Assembly (NCBI GenBank): GCA_902776035.1
Contig: CACYOO010000005.1
Span: 28,341 to 92,340 of the forward strand
Length of the DNA: 64,000 nt
Reading direction: 5' to 3'
Source: an uncultured bacterium
Lineage (GTDB): Bacteria; Cyanobacteriota; Vampirovibrionia; Gastranaerophilales; Gastranaerophilaceae
The notes beneath the pieces were generated by a model, which was given only the letters and a program-made list of their open reading frames with translations, was not told where the DNA came from and did not search any database. Positions 1 to 7,223 of this stretch are shown here, one piece after another (the first letter of the stretch is position 1; every line of letters begins with the position of its first letter). A program made the translations under genes and the position numbers.

Positions 1-814
1 ATTTTGAAATTTTTAATTTATCAATATTATCAGGACTTTCTCCAATTAATACTGCCAGCTGATTTAAAAGTTTTATTTTATTTTTTTTATAATCAATTAA
101 TTGAGTTGTTCCATTAATATAAGCTTTATCGGCTTTTACAACATCAGATGTAGAAATAAGTCCCTGCTTATTACTTTCTTGCATAATTTCATATATTTGT
201 TTTCTTAGTTTAACAATATTTTCTTGATATTCGATAACATCATTTAGTGTTGCAAGATTTAAATAAACTGTTCCAACGCTTGATGCAATAGAAATATATG
301 CTGCTCTTTCATCATATTGAGATGCCTCATATAATTTTTTTGTACTTTTTGTTTTATCTCTGTTTTTTAAAAAGATATCAGCTTCATAATTTATTAATAC
401 AGGTAATGCCATATTCCAACCGGTATTTTGTTTTAAAATTTTTCCATAGTTAGGTGCAAAAGCCAAACCTCCTTGTGGAAGTTCATTTGCAAATTGAAGC
501 TTCATATTTTGATAAAATTCATCAACATTTAATGTTGCTATTTTTAAATCATAATTATTTTTTATTGCTAAATTAATATAATTATCTAAATTTTCATCAT
601 TAAATGCCTTCCAAAATTCCAGATTTACATAGTCATACTTGTAACTATCATCATACTTACGCTTTTTAAGCTGATGCTGAAATAACTTCATTTGTTCTTT
701 TTGCTGTTTAGCAGTTTGCTTTTTAGTATTCTCCTGTAAAGAAAAAGCCGGAAGCATGCTCAAGTTAAATAAACCGAGTGCAATTAAAAGCACTGCTATA
801 TTTCTCATTTTCAT
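1..814 (-). CDS. TolC/NodT-family outer-membrane efflux channel (N-terminal part, runs off left edge)
   Basis: The gene reads leftward from ATG 814 and has no stop before the window edge, so about 270 N-terminal residues are visible. They begin with a signal peptide (MKMRNIAVLLIALGLF..., hydrophobic core, then PAFS). A Lys/Gln-rich linker follows, then the FWKAFND / LDNYINLAIKNNYDLKIA opening typical of outer-membrane efflux proteins, and long helical segments ending in view at LLNQLAVLIGESPDNI. Family members form the trimeric outer-membrane duct of tripartite pumps. The gene diverges from marR-emrA with 97 bases between the two starts, so all three probably belong to one drug-efflux locus. 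The inner-membrane pump gene may lie beyond the left edge. Confidence 0.8.
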   Translation of the reverse strand, partial: MKMRNIAVLLIALGLFNLSMLPAFSLQENTKKQTAKQQKEQMKLFQHQLKKRKYDDSYKYDYVNLEFWKAFNDENLDNYINLAIKNNYDLKIATLNVDEFYQNMKLQFANELPQGGLAFAPNYGKILKQNTGWNMALPVLINYEADIFLKNRDKTKSTKKLYEASQYDERAAYISIASSVGTVYLNLATLNDVIEYQENIVKLRKQIYEIMQESNKQGLISTSDVVKADKAYINGTTQLIDYKKNKIKLLNQLAVLIGESPDNIDKLKISK

Positions 815-831
815 ATAACTATCCTCTAATC

Positions 832-861
832 TTGACAATTTTTCTAAAAGTATGATAACAT
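832..861 (+). promoter_or_regulatory. Promoter of the marR-emrA operon
   Basis: TTGACA at 832-837, an 18-base spacer, and an extended -10 TGaTAACAT at 853-861. The predicted start of transcription (about 868) falls inside the first TTTGTTACA repeat, as expected for repressor control. An in-frame ATG at 852 lies inside this -10 box, which argues against it as the marR start. Confidence 0.55.
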
Positions 862-864
862 ATC

Positions 865-898
865 TTTGTTACAAATGCAACACATATTGTTTGTTACA
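865..898 (+). promoter_or_regulatory. Paired TTTGTTACA repeats, possible MarR operator
   Basis: Two identical 9-base direct repeats, TTTGTTACA at 865-873 and 890-898, are spaced 25 bases apart between the promoter and the marR start. Self-repression is usual for MarR regulators of efflux operons, so these are candidate half-sites. The same motif in reverse (TGTAACAAA) occurs at 2430-2438, just after emrA. Binding is inferred only. Confidence 0.35.
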
Positions 899-911
899 TA
901 AGGGGATGGAT

Positions 912-1388
912 ATGGAAAAGATAAATGATACTGACTTTTTAGATTATAATAAGTCTATTTTTTATAAAATTGCAAAATTAGCTGTATATATTGAAAGTCT
1001 TGGAAAAAATTTTTTTGAATCACGTAAGCTTAACGTTTCAATAGATGAATTTGCGGCTTTAAATGCTATATTACGCAATCCTGATATTTGTCAAAGAGAT
1101 TTAGCAAAAATCATTTTAAGAGATAGAGTACGAACAGGGAGAATACTTAGTTCACTTGAAAAAAAAGAATATATAGTACGAAAAAATGATACTAAAAACA
1201 ACAGATTAGTAAAAAAAATTTGTATTACTCAAAAAGGGAAAAATTTATATGAAACACATAGAGAAATGCTTTTAGATATTTCAAAAGAATTTTTAAATAT
1301 TTTTTCAAATGAACAAAAGGAAGAATTAAAAAAATATCTGGATAATCTTGAAAATGCTCTTTCAAAACTTTCAACAATAAAGATATAA
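912..1388 (+). CDS. MarR-family transcriptional regulator
   Basis: A 158-residue winged-helix regulator. A helical N-terminus precedes the DNA-binding core: FAALNAILRNPDICQRDLAKII (helix-turn-helix), then RILSSLEKKEYIVRKNDTKNNR (recognition helix and wing), and a C-terminal dimerisation helix. I chose ATG 912 because AAGGGG (900-905) sits six bases before it. The in-frame ATGs at 852 and 906 are within the promoter or have no spacer. It is followed after 20 bases by emrA and probably represses this efflux operon in response to a small-molecule ligand. The ligand cannot be read from the sequence. Confidence 0.85.
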   Translation: MEKINDTDFLDYNKSIFYKIAKLAVYIESLGKNFFESRKLNVSIDEFAALNAILRNPDICQRDLAKIILRDRVRTGRILSSLEKKEYIVRKNDTKNNRLVKKICITQKGKNLYETHREMLLDISKEFLNIFSNEQKEELKKYLDNLENALSKLSTIKI

Positions 1389-1408
1389 AAAAAATAGGGG
1401 TGTGTAAA

Positions 1409-2416
1409 ATGGAACAAGATAAAAATGAAATTACAGAAGAAAATCAAACAAACAATAAAACACATAAAAAAGGTGTTAAGCGAACAATAACAGCAATAGT
1501 ATTAATATTAATAATTGCTGTAAGTGCATTTATAATAGAATATAGCTCACATTTTCAATCAACTGATGATGCTTATGTAGAAAATCACACCGTACAAGTT
1601 GCCCCAAAGGTTTCAGGACAAATAATAAAAGTATTAGTAAAAGACAATCAGCAGATAAAGACAGGTGAACTTATTGCAATAATTGATGATGCAGATTATA
1701 AAGTAAGATATGAAAAATCAAAATCTCTTTATGAGAAAGCCATTGCTGCTCAAAGAGTAGCACAAGCCAATTATAATGCATCACAAATAGAAATTAAAAA
1801 TGCCAAAGCTGATTTAGAACGTTATCAAAAATTGTATAATACCGGAGCTGTTTCAAAACAACAGCTTGATATGGCTCAAACAAAATATGAAAGCACACAA
1901 GCAAGATTAATAAATGCAGACGAAAATGTAATGAATGGTAATAACAAGGTTGCAGATGCAGATATAAAGGCACTTAAAGCCGATATGGATAAAGCAGCAT
2001 TAGAATTATCATATACAAAAATTTATGCACCACAAAACGGTACAATTTCAAACAGAACAGTAGAAAAAGGAGCGTATGTCGGTGTTGGAACACCTCTTTG
2101 TGTTATAGTTCCTCATGATGTTTGGATTGTTGCAAACTTCAAAGAAAGCCAAGTAGGTAAAATGCATAAAGGACAAGTTGTTGATATTAAAATTGATGCT
2201 TATCCTAAGAAAAAATTTAAAGGAAAAATAGACAGTATACAAAGAGCATCAGGAGCAAAATCAAGCTTATTTCCACCTGAAAATGCTGTAGGAAGTTTTG
2301 TAAAAATTGTACAAAGAATACCTGTTAAAATTGTTTTTGATGAAAAAATTGATTTTAATAAATACAATATAGTACCTGGAATGAGTGTTGTTCCAAGTGT
2401 TCATCTAACAGAATAG
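1409..2416 (+). CDS. EmrA/HlyD-family periplasmic adaptor of a tripartite efflux pump
   Basis: A 335-residue membrane fusion protein. A single N-terminal transmembrane helix (about residues 27-45, TAIVLILIIAVSAFIIEY) is followed by STDDAYVENHTVQVAPKVSG, the biotinyl-lipoyl half-motif characteristic of EmrA. Then come a long alpha-helical hairpin rich in Ala/Gln, the second lipoyl half (IYAPQNGTISNRTVEKGAYV), and a beta-barrel domain ending in PGMSVVPSVHLTE. ATG 1409 is preferred over GTG 1400 because AGGGGTG at 1396-1402 is its ribosome site. Such adaptors link an EmrB-type MFS transporter to a TolC channel. The channel gene is divergent (1-814), but no emrB follows, which is unusual. Confidence 0.88.
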   Translation: MEQDKNEITEENQTNNKTHKKGVKRTITAIVLILIIAVSAFIIEYSSHFQSTDDAYVENHTVQVAPKVSGQIIKVLVKDNQQIKTGELIAIIDDADYKVRYEKSKSLYEKAIAAQRVAQANYNASQIEIKNAKADLERYQKLYNTGAVSKQQLDMAQTKYESTQARLINADENVMNGNNKVADADIKALKADMDKAALELSYTKIYAPQNGTISNRTVEKGAYVGVGTPLCVIVPHDVWIVANFKESQVGKMHKGQVVDIKIDAYPKKKFKGKIDSIQRASGAKSSLFPPENAVGSFVKIVQRIPVKIVFDEKIDFNKYNIVPGMSVVPSVHLTE

Positions 2417-2429
2417 AATTGTAAATATA

Positions 2430-2438
2430 TGTAACAAA
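2430..2438 (-). promoter_or_regulatory. Third copy of the TTTGTTACA motif (reverse orientation)
   Basis: TGTAACAAA lies 14 bases after the emrA stop codon and is the exact reverse complement of the two repeats in front of marR. It may be a further MarR site near a promoter for the hom leader region, or chance in AT-rich DNA. Confidence 0.2.
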
Positions 2439-2486
2439 AATTGTTCATGTTGAAATCGAACATATTTAAAATACTTTATATAGATG

Positions 2487-2564
2487 TAAGTTGAAAACAA
2501 CTTATAGAGTATGAGAGAGAAGATACCGTTTAAAAAAAGAGAGAAAACTAACACACTAACCTAA
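2487..2564 (+). other. Possible structured leader with a 17-codon leader peptide before hom
   Basis: TAAGTTG (2487-2493) pairs with CAACTTA (2498-2504) around an AAAA loop. Directly after, ATG 2511 opens a 17-codon reading frame ending at TAA 2564, whose last six codons are Lys-Thr-Asn-Thr-Leu-Thr. A further inverted repeat, CAAATTT (2570-2576) with AAATTTG (2589-2595), precedes the terminator at 2599. Threonine-rich leader peptides control some homoserine/threonine genes by attenuation. The ribosome site is poor and no mutually exclusive hairpins are evident, so this remains a weak call. A short independent RNA is the alternative. Confidence 0.25.
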
Positions 2565-2598
2565 CTATACAAATTTCCTTCCTAGAGAAAATTTGAAC

Positions 2599-2625
2599 CC
2601 TCTGAAAAATCAGAGGATTTTTTTT
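2599..2625 (+). terminator. Rho-independent terminator between emrA and hom
   Basis: CCTCTGA (2599-2605), loop AAAA, TCAGAGG (2610-2616), then a run of eight T after one A. It lies 183 bases past emrA and 79 bases before the hom start. It could end the emrA transcript or act as an attenuator for hom. Confidence 0.8.
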
Positions 2626-2703
2626 GCTCATTTTTCAGGATAATCTCACAAATTTGATTAATTGGTATATTTTATTGTACAATAAATAAAGAGGGATATT
2701 AAA

Positions 2704-3975
2704 ATGAGTAAAATTAAAATCGGTTTGATAGGTTTGGGTGTAGTAGGTACAGAAGTATATAATACTTTAAAAAATTTTCCTGATGTTGAAATAACAGGAA
2801 TTGCCGTTAAGGATACATCAAAAAAAAGGAATATTGAAAACTTTGATTATTCAATACTTACTGATAAGCCGCAAGATATTATTGATAATAAAGAAAATAA
2901 TGTCATTGTTGAACTTATGGGTGGAGTTCATCCTGCATTAGAGCTTTTAACATCAGCAATAGAAAAGGGAAAACATGTTGTTACAGCAAATAAAGAACTT
3001 TTAGCAAAACATGGTGAGGAGTTATTTGCGTTATCAGAAAAAAATAATACGGTTATATTATATGAAGCTGCAATAGCAGGTGGTATTCCTATCATTATGC
3101 CTATAAAGACAATACTTGCAAGCAATAAAATTACAAAAATAGAAGCAATTTTGAATGGAACAACAAACTATATTTTAACTAATATGGATGTAAATAAATC
3201 ATCTTACGATGTAGTATTAAAGCAAGCTCAAAATTTAGGTTACGCTGAAGCTAATCCAACAAACGATGTTGAGGGATTGGATTCTGCATATAAGCTTACA
3301 ACTCTTGCAACAATTGCATTTAATCATCGTGTAAAATTTCAAAATGTATACCATGAGGGTATTACAAAAATTAAATCTGAAGATATTAAATATGCTAATG
3401 AACTTGGATATAAAATAAAGCTTGTTGCTTATGCGACAAATGACTCAGGTAAAATTGATATAAGAGTTCATCCTATGTTTGTTAGTAAAAAAGAAACTCT
3501 GGCTCATATTGATTATGTAACAAATGCAGTAACACTTGAAGGATTTCCTATAGGAAAAATTACATTATCAGGACCGGGAGCAGGCGGATTAGCAACTGCA
3601 AGTTCTGTTGTTGGAGATATTTTGTCAATAGAAAGAGAATACGGAACAACTGATTATATTTTACCTATGATGAGATGTAATCATACTCACGATGGCAATT
3701 CAGAAATTATACCTATTTCTGAAACAGAAAATAAATATTATTTACGATTACATACTATAGATAGAATAGGCGGAATAGCCGATATTACAAAAACTTTTGC
3801 AAGCAAAAGAATTAATATAGAAACAATTCTTATGAAAGAAATTCAATCTGATAATACAAGTGATATTGTTATTGTAACGGAAAAATGTAAAGAAAAATTG
3901 ATTAGTGAAATTGAACATGAACTCTTACAATCCGGCTGTATAAAGGAATTATCAAGTAAAATAAGAATAAGTTAA
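2704..3975 (+). CDS. hom: Homoserine dehydrogenase
   Basis: A 423-residue NAD(P)-dependent enzyme reducing aspartate semialdehyde to homoserine, the branch point to threonine and methionine. The N-terminal Rossmann motif is GLIGLGVVGTEVY (about residues 7-19). VTANKELLAKHG holds the conserved lysine region, LNGTTNYIL (about 150) is the family signature, and a C-terminal ACT domain (RLHTIDRIGGIADITKTF, about 345-415) usually mediates feedback inhibition. Length and domain order match the classical form. GAGGGA precedes the ATG. No other threonine or methionine gene is adjacent. Confidence 0.95.
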   Translation: MSKIKIGLIGLGVVGTEVYNTLKNFPDVEITGIAVKDTSKKRNIENFDYSILTDKPQDIIDNKENNVIVELMGGVHPALELLTSAIEKGKHVVTANKELLAKHGEELFALSEKNNTVILYEAAIAGGIPIIMPIKTILASNKITKIEAILNGTTNYILTNMDVNKSSYDVVLKQAQNLGYAEANPTNDVEGLDSAYKLTTLATIAFNHRVKFQNVYHEGITKIKSEDIKYANELGYKIKLVAYATNDSGKIDIRVHPMFVSKKETLAHIDYVTNAVTLEGFPIGKITLSGPGAGGLATASSVVGDILSIEREYGTTDYILPMMRCNHTHDGNSEIIPISETENKYYLRLHTIDRIGGIADITKTFASKRINIETILMKEIQSDNTSDIVIVTEKCKEKLISEIEHELLQSGCIKELSSKIRIS

Positions 3976-3985
3976 AAATGTTTAC

Positions 3986-4039
3986 ATATAGTATTAAAAA
4001 CTATATCATGTTTGCAAAAATCTAAATCTTCTATATAAT
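3986..4039 (+). promoter_or_regulatory. Promoter and inverted repeat before the DUF1836 gene
   Basis: TTTGCA (4011-4016), exactly 17 bases, TATAAT (4034-4039). Just upstream, ATATAGT (3986-3992) and ACTATAT (4000-4006) form an inverted repeat that could be an operator or the end of the hom transcript. The predicted transcript start is only about 11 bases before the ATG. Confidence 0.6.
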
Positions 4040-4056
4040 AATATTAGAGGTTTAGA

Positions 4057-4590
4057 ATGTCATTTATTGAATCAAAATATGCACAAGAAATAATAAACTT
4101 TAAATTTCCAAAATTTAAAGATATACCTGATATCGGCTTGTATATGGAACAGATGTTAAAACTTCTGAATACATATTTATCTGTATTTGCTATTAAAGAA
4201 GAACAAATGATGACTTCTACTATGGTAAATAATTATGTAAAACAAAAATTAATAACTCCGCCTGTAAATAAAAAATATTCCAGAACACAAATGCTTTATT
4301 TACTTGTAATATGTTTATTAAAACAAATATTAAATATTTCTGATATTGCAAAATTATTAGAGTGGGAAAAATTAAAATATGAAACAGAGGTAGCATATAA
4401 TTTTTTCTGCGTTGAAATTGAAAATGCTCTGCACGCAGCTTTTGTAACTCGTGATTTTTCTGCACCAACAAGTGCTAAACAAGCTTCTGAAATATCAGAA
4501 CTATTTCGTTCTGAAGTGCTTGCATTTGCAAATAAAATATATGTTACAAAATATATTTGTTACTTAAATGACTCAAATGCAAAAATTTGA
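4057..4590 (+). CDS. DUF1836-family putative regulator
   Basis: A 177-residue soluble protein resembling the DUF1836 family, a helix-turn-helix group of unproven function known mostly from Firmicutes. Visible features are FKFPKFKDIPDIGLYMEQM near the N-terminus, TSTMVNNYVKQKLITPPVNK and YSRTQMLYLLVICLLKQILN in the middle (the MerR-like helix-turn-helix part), and a helical C-terminus. TAGAGG at 4045-4050 supports the start. It is probably monocistronic with its own promoter. Targets are unknown. Confidence 0.6.
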   Translation: MSFIESKYAQEIINFKFPKFKDIPDIGLYMEQMLKLLNTYLSVFAIKEEQMMTSTMVNNYVKQKLITPPVNKKYSRTQMLYLLVICLLKQILNISDIAKLLEWEKLKYETEVAYNFFCVEIENALHAAFVTRDFSAPTSAKQASEISELFRSEVLAFANKIYVTKYICYLNDSNAKI

Positions 4591-4602
4591 TATAAATTTT
4601 TA

Positions 4603-4611
4603 TGATATTAT
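4603..4611 (+). promoter_or_regulatory. Extended -10 promoter of the GT39 gene, leaderless start
   Basis: TGaTATTAT (4603-4611) ends six bases before ATG 4618, so transcription should begin at or next to the start codon. No ribosome site is present and the -35 region is poor. Confidence 0.55.
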
Positions 4612-4617
4612 ATTTGC

Positions 4618-6345
4618 ATGAAAACATATTTTTTTAAAAATAAGATTGAAATATTATTTTTAATTACAATTACTACTTTTGCCTTTTTTGTTCGGTTTAT
4701 TGCTATACAAAATTTTGGTGATTTGTGGACGGATGAATTATACAGTTATTATTTTGCAAATCAAAAAAGTATGATAAATGTATGTAAAACATTATTTTTA
4801 GAAGATTTTCACGTTCCTTTTTATTACATTTTACTGCATTATTGGATTAAAATTTTTGGAAACACTGATATTACAATGCGTTTAATGGGATGTATACTGA
4901 CAACTATGTGTATACCTGTTAGTTTCTATATTGTTAAAAAACTTTTTAATAAACTATCTGCATATTTTGTATGTATATTTTTATCTGTAAATGCATTTAA
5001 TATTCACTATTCTGCAGAACTAAGACATTATGGATTGTCTATACTATTAGCATTAATTTCAACTTTCTTTTTTGTAAAAATGTTTGATAAATTTGATAAA
5101 AAAGTATGTACTATATACATTTTAGTATCAGTTTTACTGATGTACACATGCAACTTTTCATCTTTATACATTTTTTGTCAATTTTTAATTGGAGTAATAT
5201 ACTTATTGATTAAAAACAAAAATTTTACAAAACTTTTTTTAATAACATATTTTATTACGGCTATATGCTATATACCTGCACTGATGTATGTTATACATAG
5301 TTCTTTTGTATATAAAAAATCATTAATGATTTTTGCAAGAGATGTTTTTTACTTTGATTTGTCATACTTTTGGGCATTTTTAATGACAACATATTCAAAT
5401 ATTTTTGAACAGTTTATGTCAAATAATCCTAAATTGAATATGCTATATATAACGCACATATTTACACCGGAAAACGTCTTATTTATACTTATGCCGATAA
5501 TATTGGGTATTACAGGTTTTGTATTATTTTTACATTCAAGAAATAAAAACATTATTTTATTTTTAGGCCCTGCATTACTATTATTTATTTTTCAATTAAT
5601 TGGAGCTTTTACACATAATCTTGCTTTAACATTAAGATATAACTTCATTACAATTACAATTATTTTTATCATATCTGTTTGCGGATATTGTATGTGTAAG
5701 AATAAAAAAATTGCAATATCTTTATTAATAATATATTTATTACTTAATATCTTATGTTATGGAGCAAAATTTAAACATAATGTTTTCAACAGAAATCTAA
5801 ATTTTGATATACCTATGAGTAAAAATGTTTATCAAATTGATATAAATACAGGAGATACTATTTTTATACCAAGATTTGGAAAAATCTATAAAAATAGGTA
5901 TTTTCAAAACTTAAATGTAATTGATTTTGATACATACGACGCTTTTTTTATTAACACAAGACCTGATATTATAAAATTTATATTCGGAGAAGAACTATCA
6001 AAAAAACTTAACAGAAAAATGATGAAAACATATATGTATGATTATTTATCTACTGATATGAAAATGTATTCTATTTATAAAAATATGAATAATGAATATT
6101 ATTCAAAGATGAAAAAAGGAAATAAATTTATCATAATAACTGATGAAGCCAGATATTTTAACATTCTGCCAGCAACAGAAAATCTTTTTAGAGAGAATAT
6201 TAATATATATAAATTAAGTGCAATATATGATACATTATCGGCTAAAATTGTATTTGACATAGTAAACTCTGCTAAAACATATTTAAAAACAAAAAAAATT
6301 TATAATGTAAATAATATATGGACTATTTATGTTTTTGAAAAGTAG
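4618..6345 (+). CDS. GT39/ArnT-like integral membrane glycosyltransferase
   Basis: A 575-residue polytopic GT-C protein. The first transmembrane helix is followed by the periplasmic loop NFGDLWTDELYSYYFAN, whose acidic residues match the catalytic DE site of dolichyl/polyprenyl-phosphate-sugar transferases. Next come HVPFYYILLHYWIKIFG and RLMGCILTTMCIPVSFY, typical of the family, then about nine further helices and a soluble C-terminal domain (after about residue 390). It probably transfers a lipid-linked sugar to an envelope lipid, glycan or protein. The acceptor is unknown. It overlaps nothing, and the prepilin gene begins 67 bases downstream with its own promoter. Start ATG 4618 sits right behind an extended -10 box. 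Confidence 0.78.
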   Translation: MKTYFFKNKIEILFLITITTFAFFVRFIAIQNFGDLWTDELYSYYFANQKSMINVCKTLFLEDFHVPFYYILLHYWIKIFGNTDITMRLMGCILTTMCIPVSFYIVKKLFNKLSAYFVCIFLSVNAFNIHYSAELRHYGLSILLALISTFFFVKMFDKFDKKVCTIYILVSVLLMYTCNFSSLYIFCQFLIGVIYLLIKNKNFTKLFLITYFITAICYIPALMYVIHSSFVYKKSLMIFARDVFYFDLSYFWAFLMTTYSNIFEQFMSNNPKLNMLYITHIFTPENVLFILMPIILGITGFVLFLHSRNKNIILFLGPALLLFIFQLIGAFTHNLALTLRYNFITITIIFIISVCGYCMCKNKKIAISLLIIYLLLNILCYGAKFKHNVFNRNLNFDIPMSKNVYQIDINTGDTIFIPRFGKIYKNRYFQNLNVIDFDTYDAFFINTRPDIIKFIFGEELSKKLNRKMMKTYMYDYLSTDMKMYSIYKNMNNEYYSKMKKGNKFIIITDEARYFNILPATENLFRENINIYKLSAIYDTLSAKIVFDIVNSAKTYLKTKKIYNVNNIWTIYVFEK

Positions 6346-6362
6346 AATAACTTTATTCAAAG

Positions 6363-6391
6363 TTGACAAAAATAAAATTAAAGTTTATCAT
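6363..6391 (+). promoter_or_regulatory. Promoter of the prepilin gene
   Basis: TTGACA (6363-6368), exactly 17 bases, TATCAT (6386-6391), then AAAGGAG (6398-6404) as the ribosome site. This is one of the two best sigma-70-type promoters in the window and suggests strong expression. Confidence 0.7.
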
Positions 6392-6412
6392 TTGAAAAAA
6401 GGAGTTTTTAAT

Positions 6413-7216
6413 ATGTATAAAAAATCATATAACGCTTTTACATTAGCAGAACTTTTGGTTGTATTAGCAATAATAGGTGTGGTATCAGCACTTACACTAC
6501 CTAATTTATCACAAAATACAGGTAGAAAAGAAACAGTTGCTCAAGTATTAAAAGCAAGATCAACGATTGGTGAAGCTTATGATAGAGCAATAAGTACATA
6601 CGGACAACCGGCACTTTGGATTACTAATGATGCTACAACAGGTTCAGGTGAAAATACAGATTATTCTTCAAAAGAAGGAAGATTAGTTAATAGAATAATT
6701 GAGTATTTACATATAGATAAAGATTGCGGAAAAACATCAACTGCTTGTTGGGATTCTATAGCAACAACAGGTAAGGATACAGCAGATGAAGATAAAGTAT
6801 CTAATACAACAGGAACAACTGCAACAAGTACTGTTGGTCAAAATTCAGGAAAAACTTTTTATCATTACCTGTTAGCAGATGGTTCTGCTTTGGCCATCAG
6901 ACCTAATCCACAAATTACTCCTTACGGTAAACAAATTGTATTTACAGCATATATCGATGTAGATGGTCCAAATAAGGGTGAAGGTGTAAAATGTAGTGAT
7001 ATATTTGAGTTTAATTTTGACAGAAATGGATTCGTTCCATCTTATGACTCATTAGATAAACCTTCTGCATGTACAAATTGGATACTACAAAATGGAAATG
7101 CAGACTTTATGGATGCCACTACAACAAACGGTACAACAACATGTCCAAATGGTACTGTTTTAGGTTGGGTAGCAGGAACATCATCAGGTTCAACTACAGC
7201 TATATCATGTAAATAG
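6413..7216 (+). CDS. Type IV pilin-like / type II secretion prepilin with six cysteines
   Basis: A 267-residue prepilin. MYKKSYNAFTLAELLVVLAI carries a short basic leader and the FTLAE cleavage/methylation motif, with Glu at the fifth mature position, followed by the hydrophobic assembly helix. The globular part has six cysteines (DCGKTSTACW, VKCSDI, PSACTNW, TTTCPNG, AISCK), enough for three disulfides. ATG 6413 is chosen over 6329 because the prepilin leader, the AAAGGAG site and a strong promoter all lie directly before it. It would be processed by the prepilin peptidase at 42850. Whether it is a major pilin, minor pilin or pseudopilin cannot be told. It converges on the next gene with a seven-base gap. 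Confidence 0.85.
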   Translation: MYKKSYNAFTLAELLVVLAIIGVVSALTLPNLSQNTGRKETVAQVLKARSTIGEAYDRAISTYGQPALWITNDATTGSGENTDYSSKEGRLVNRIIEYLHIDKDCGKTSTACWDSIATTGKDTADEDKVSNTTGTTATSTVGQNSGKTFYHYLLADGSALAIRPNPQITPYGKQIVFTAYIDVDGPNKGEGVKCSDIFEFNFDRNGFVPSYDSLDKPSACTNWILQNGNADFMDATTTNGTTTCPNGTVLGWVAGTSSGSTTAISCK

Positions 7217-7223
7217 ATAAAAG

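Noticed and set aside
2480..2703. SAM riboswitch before hom
   Set aside because: The conserved SAM-I core sequence is not present; only simple hairpins are visible.
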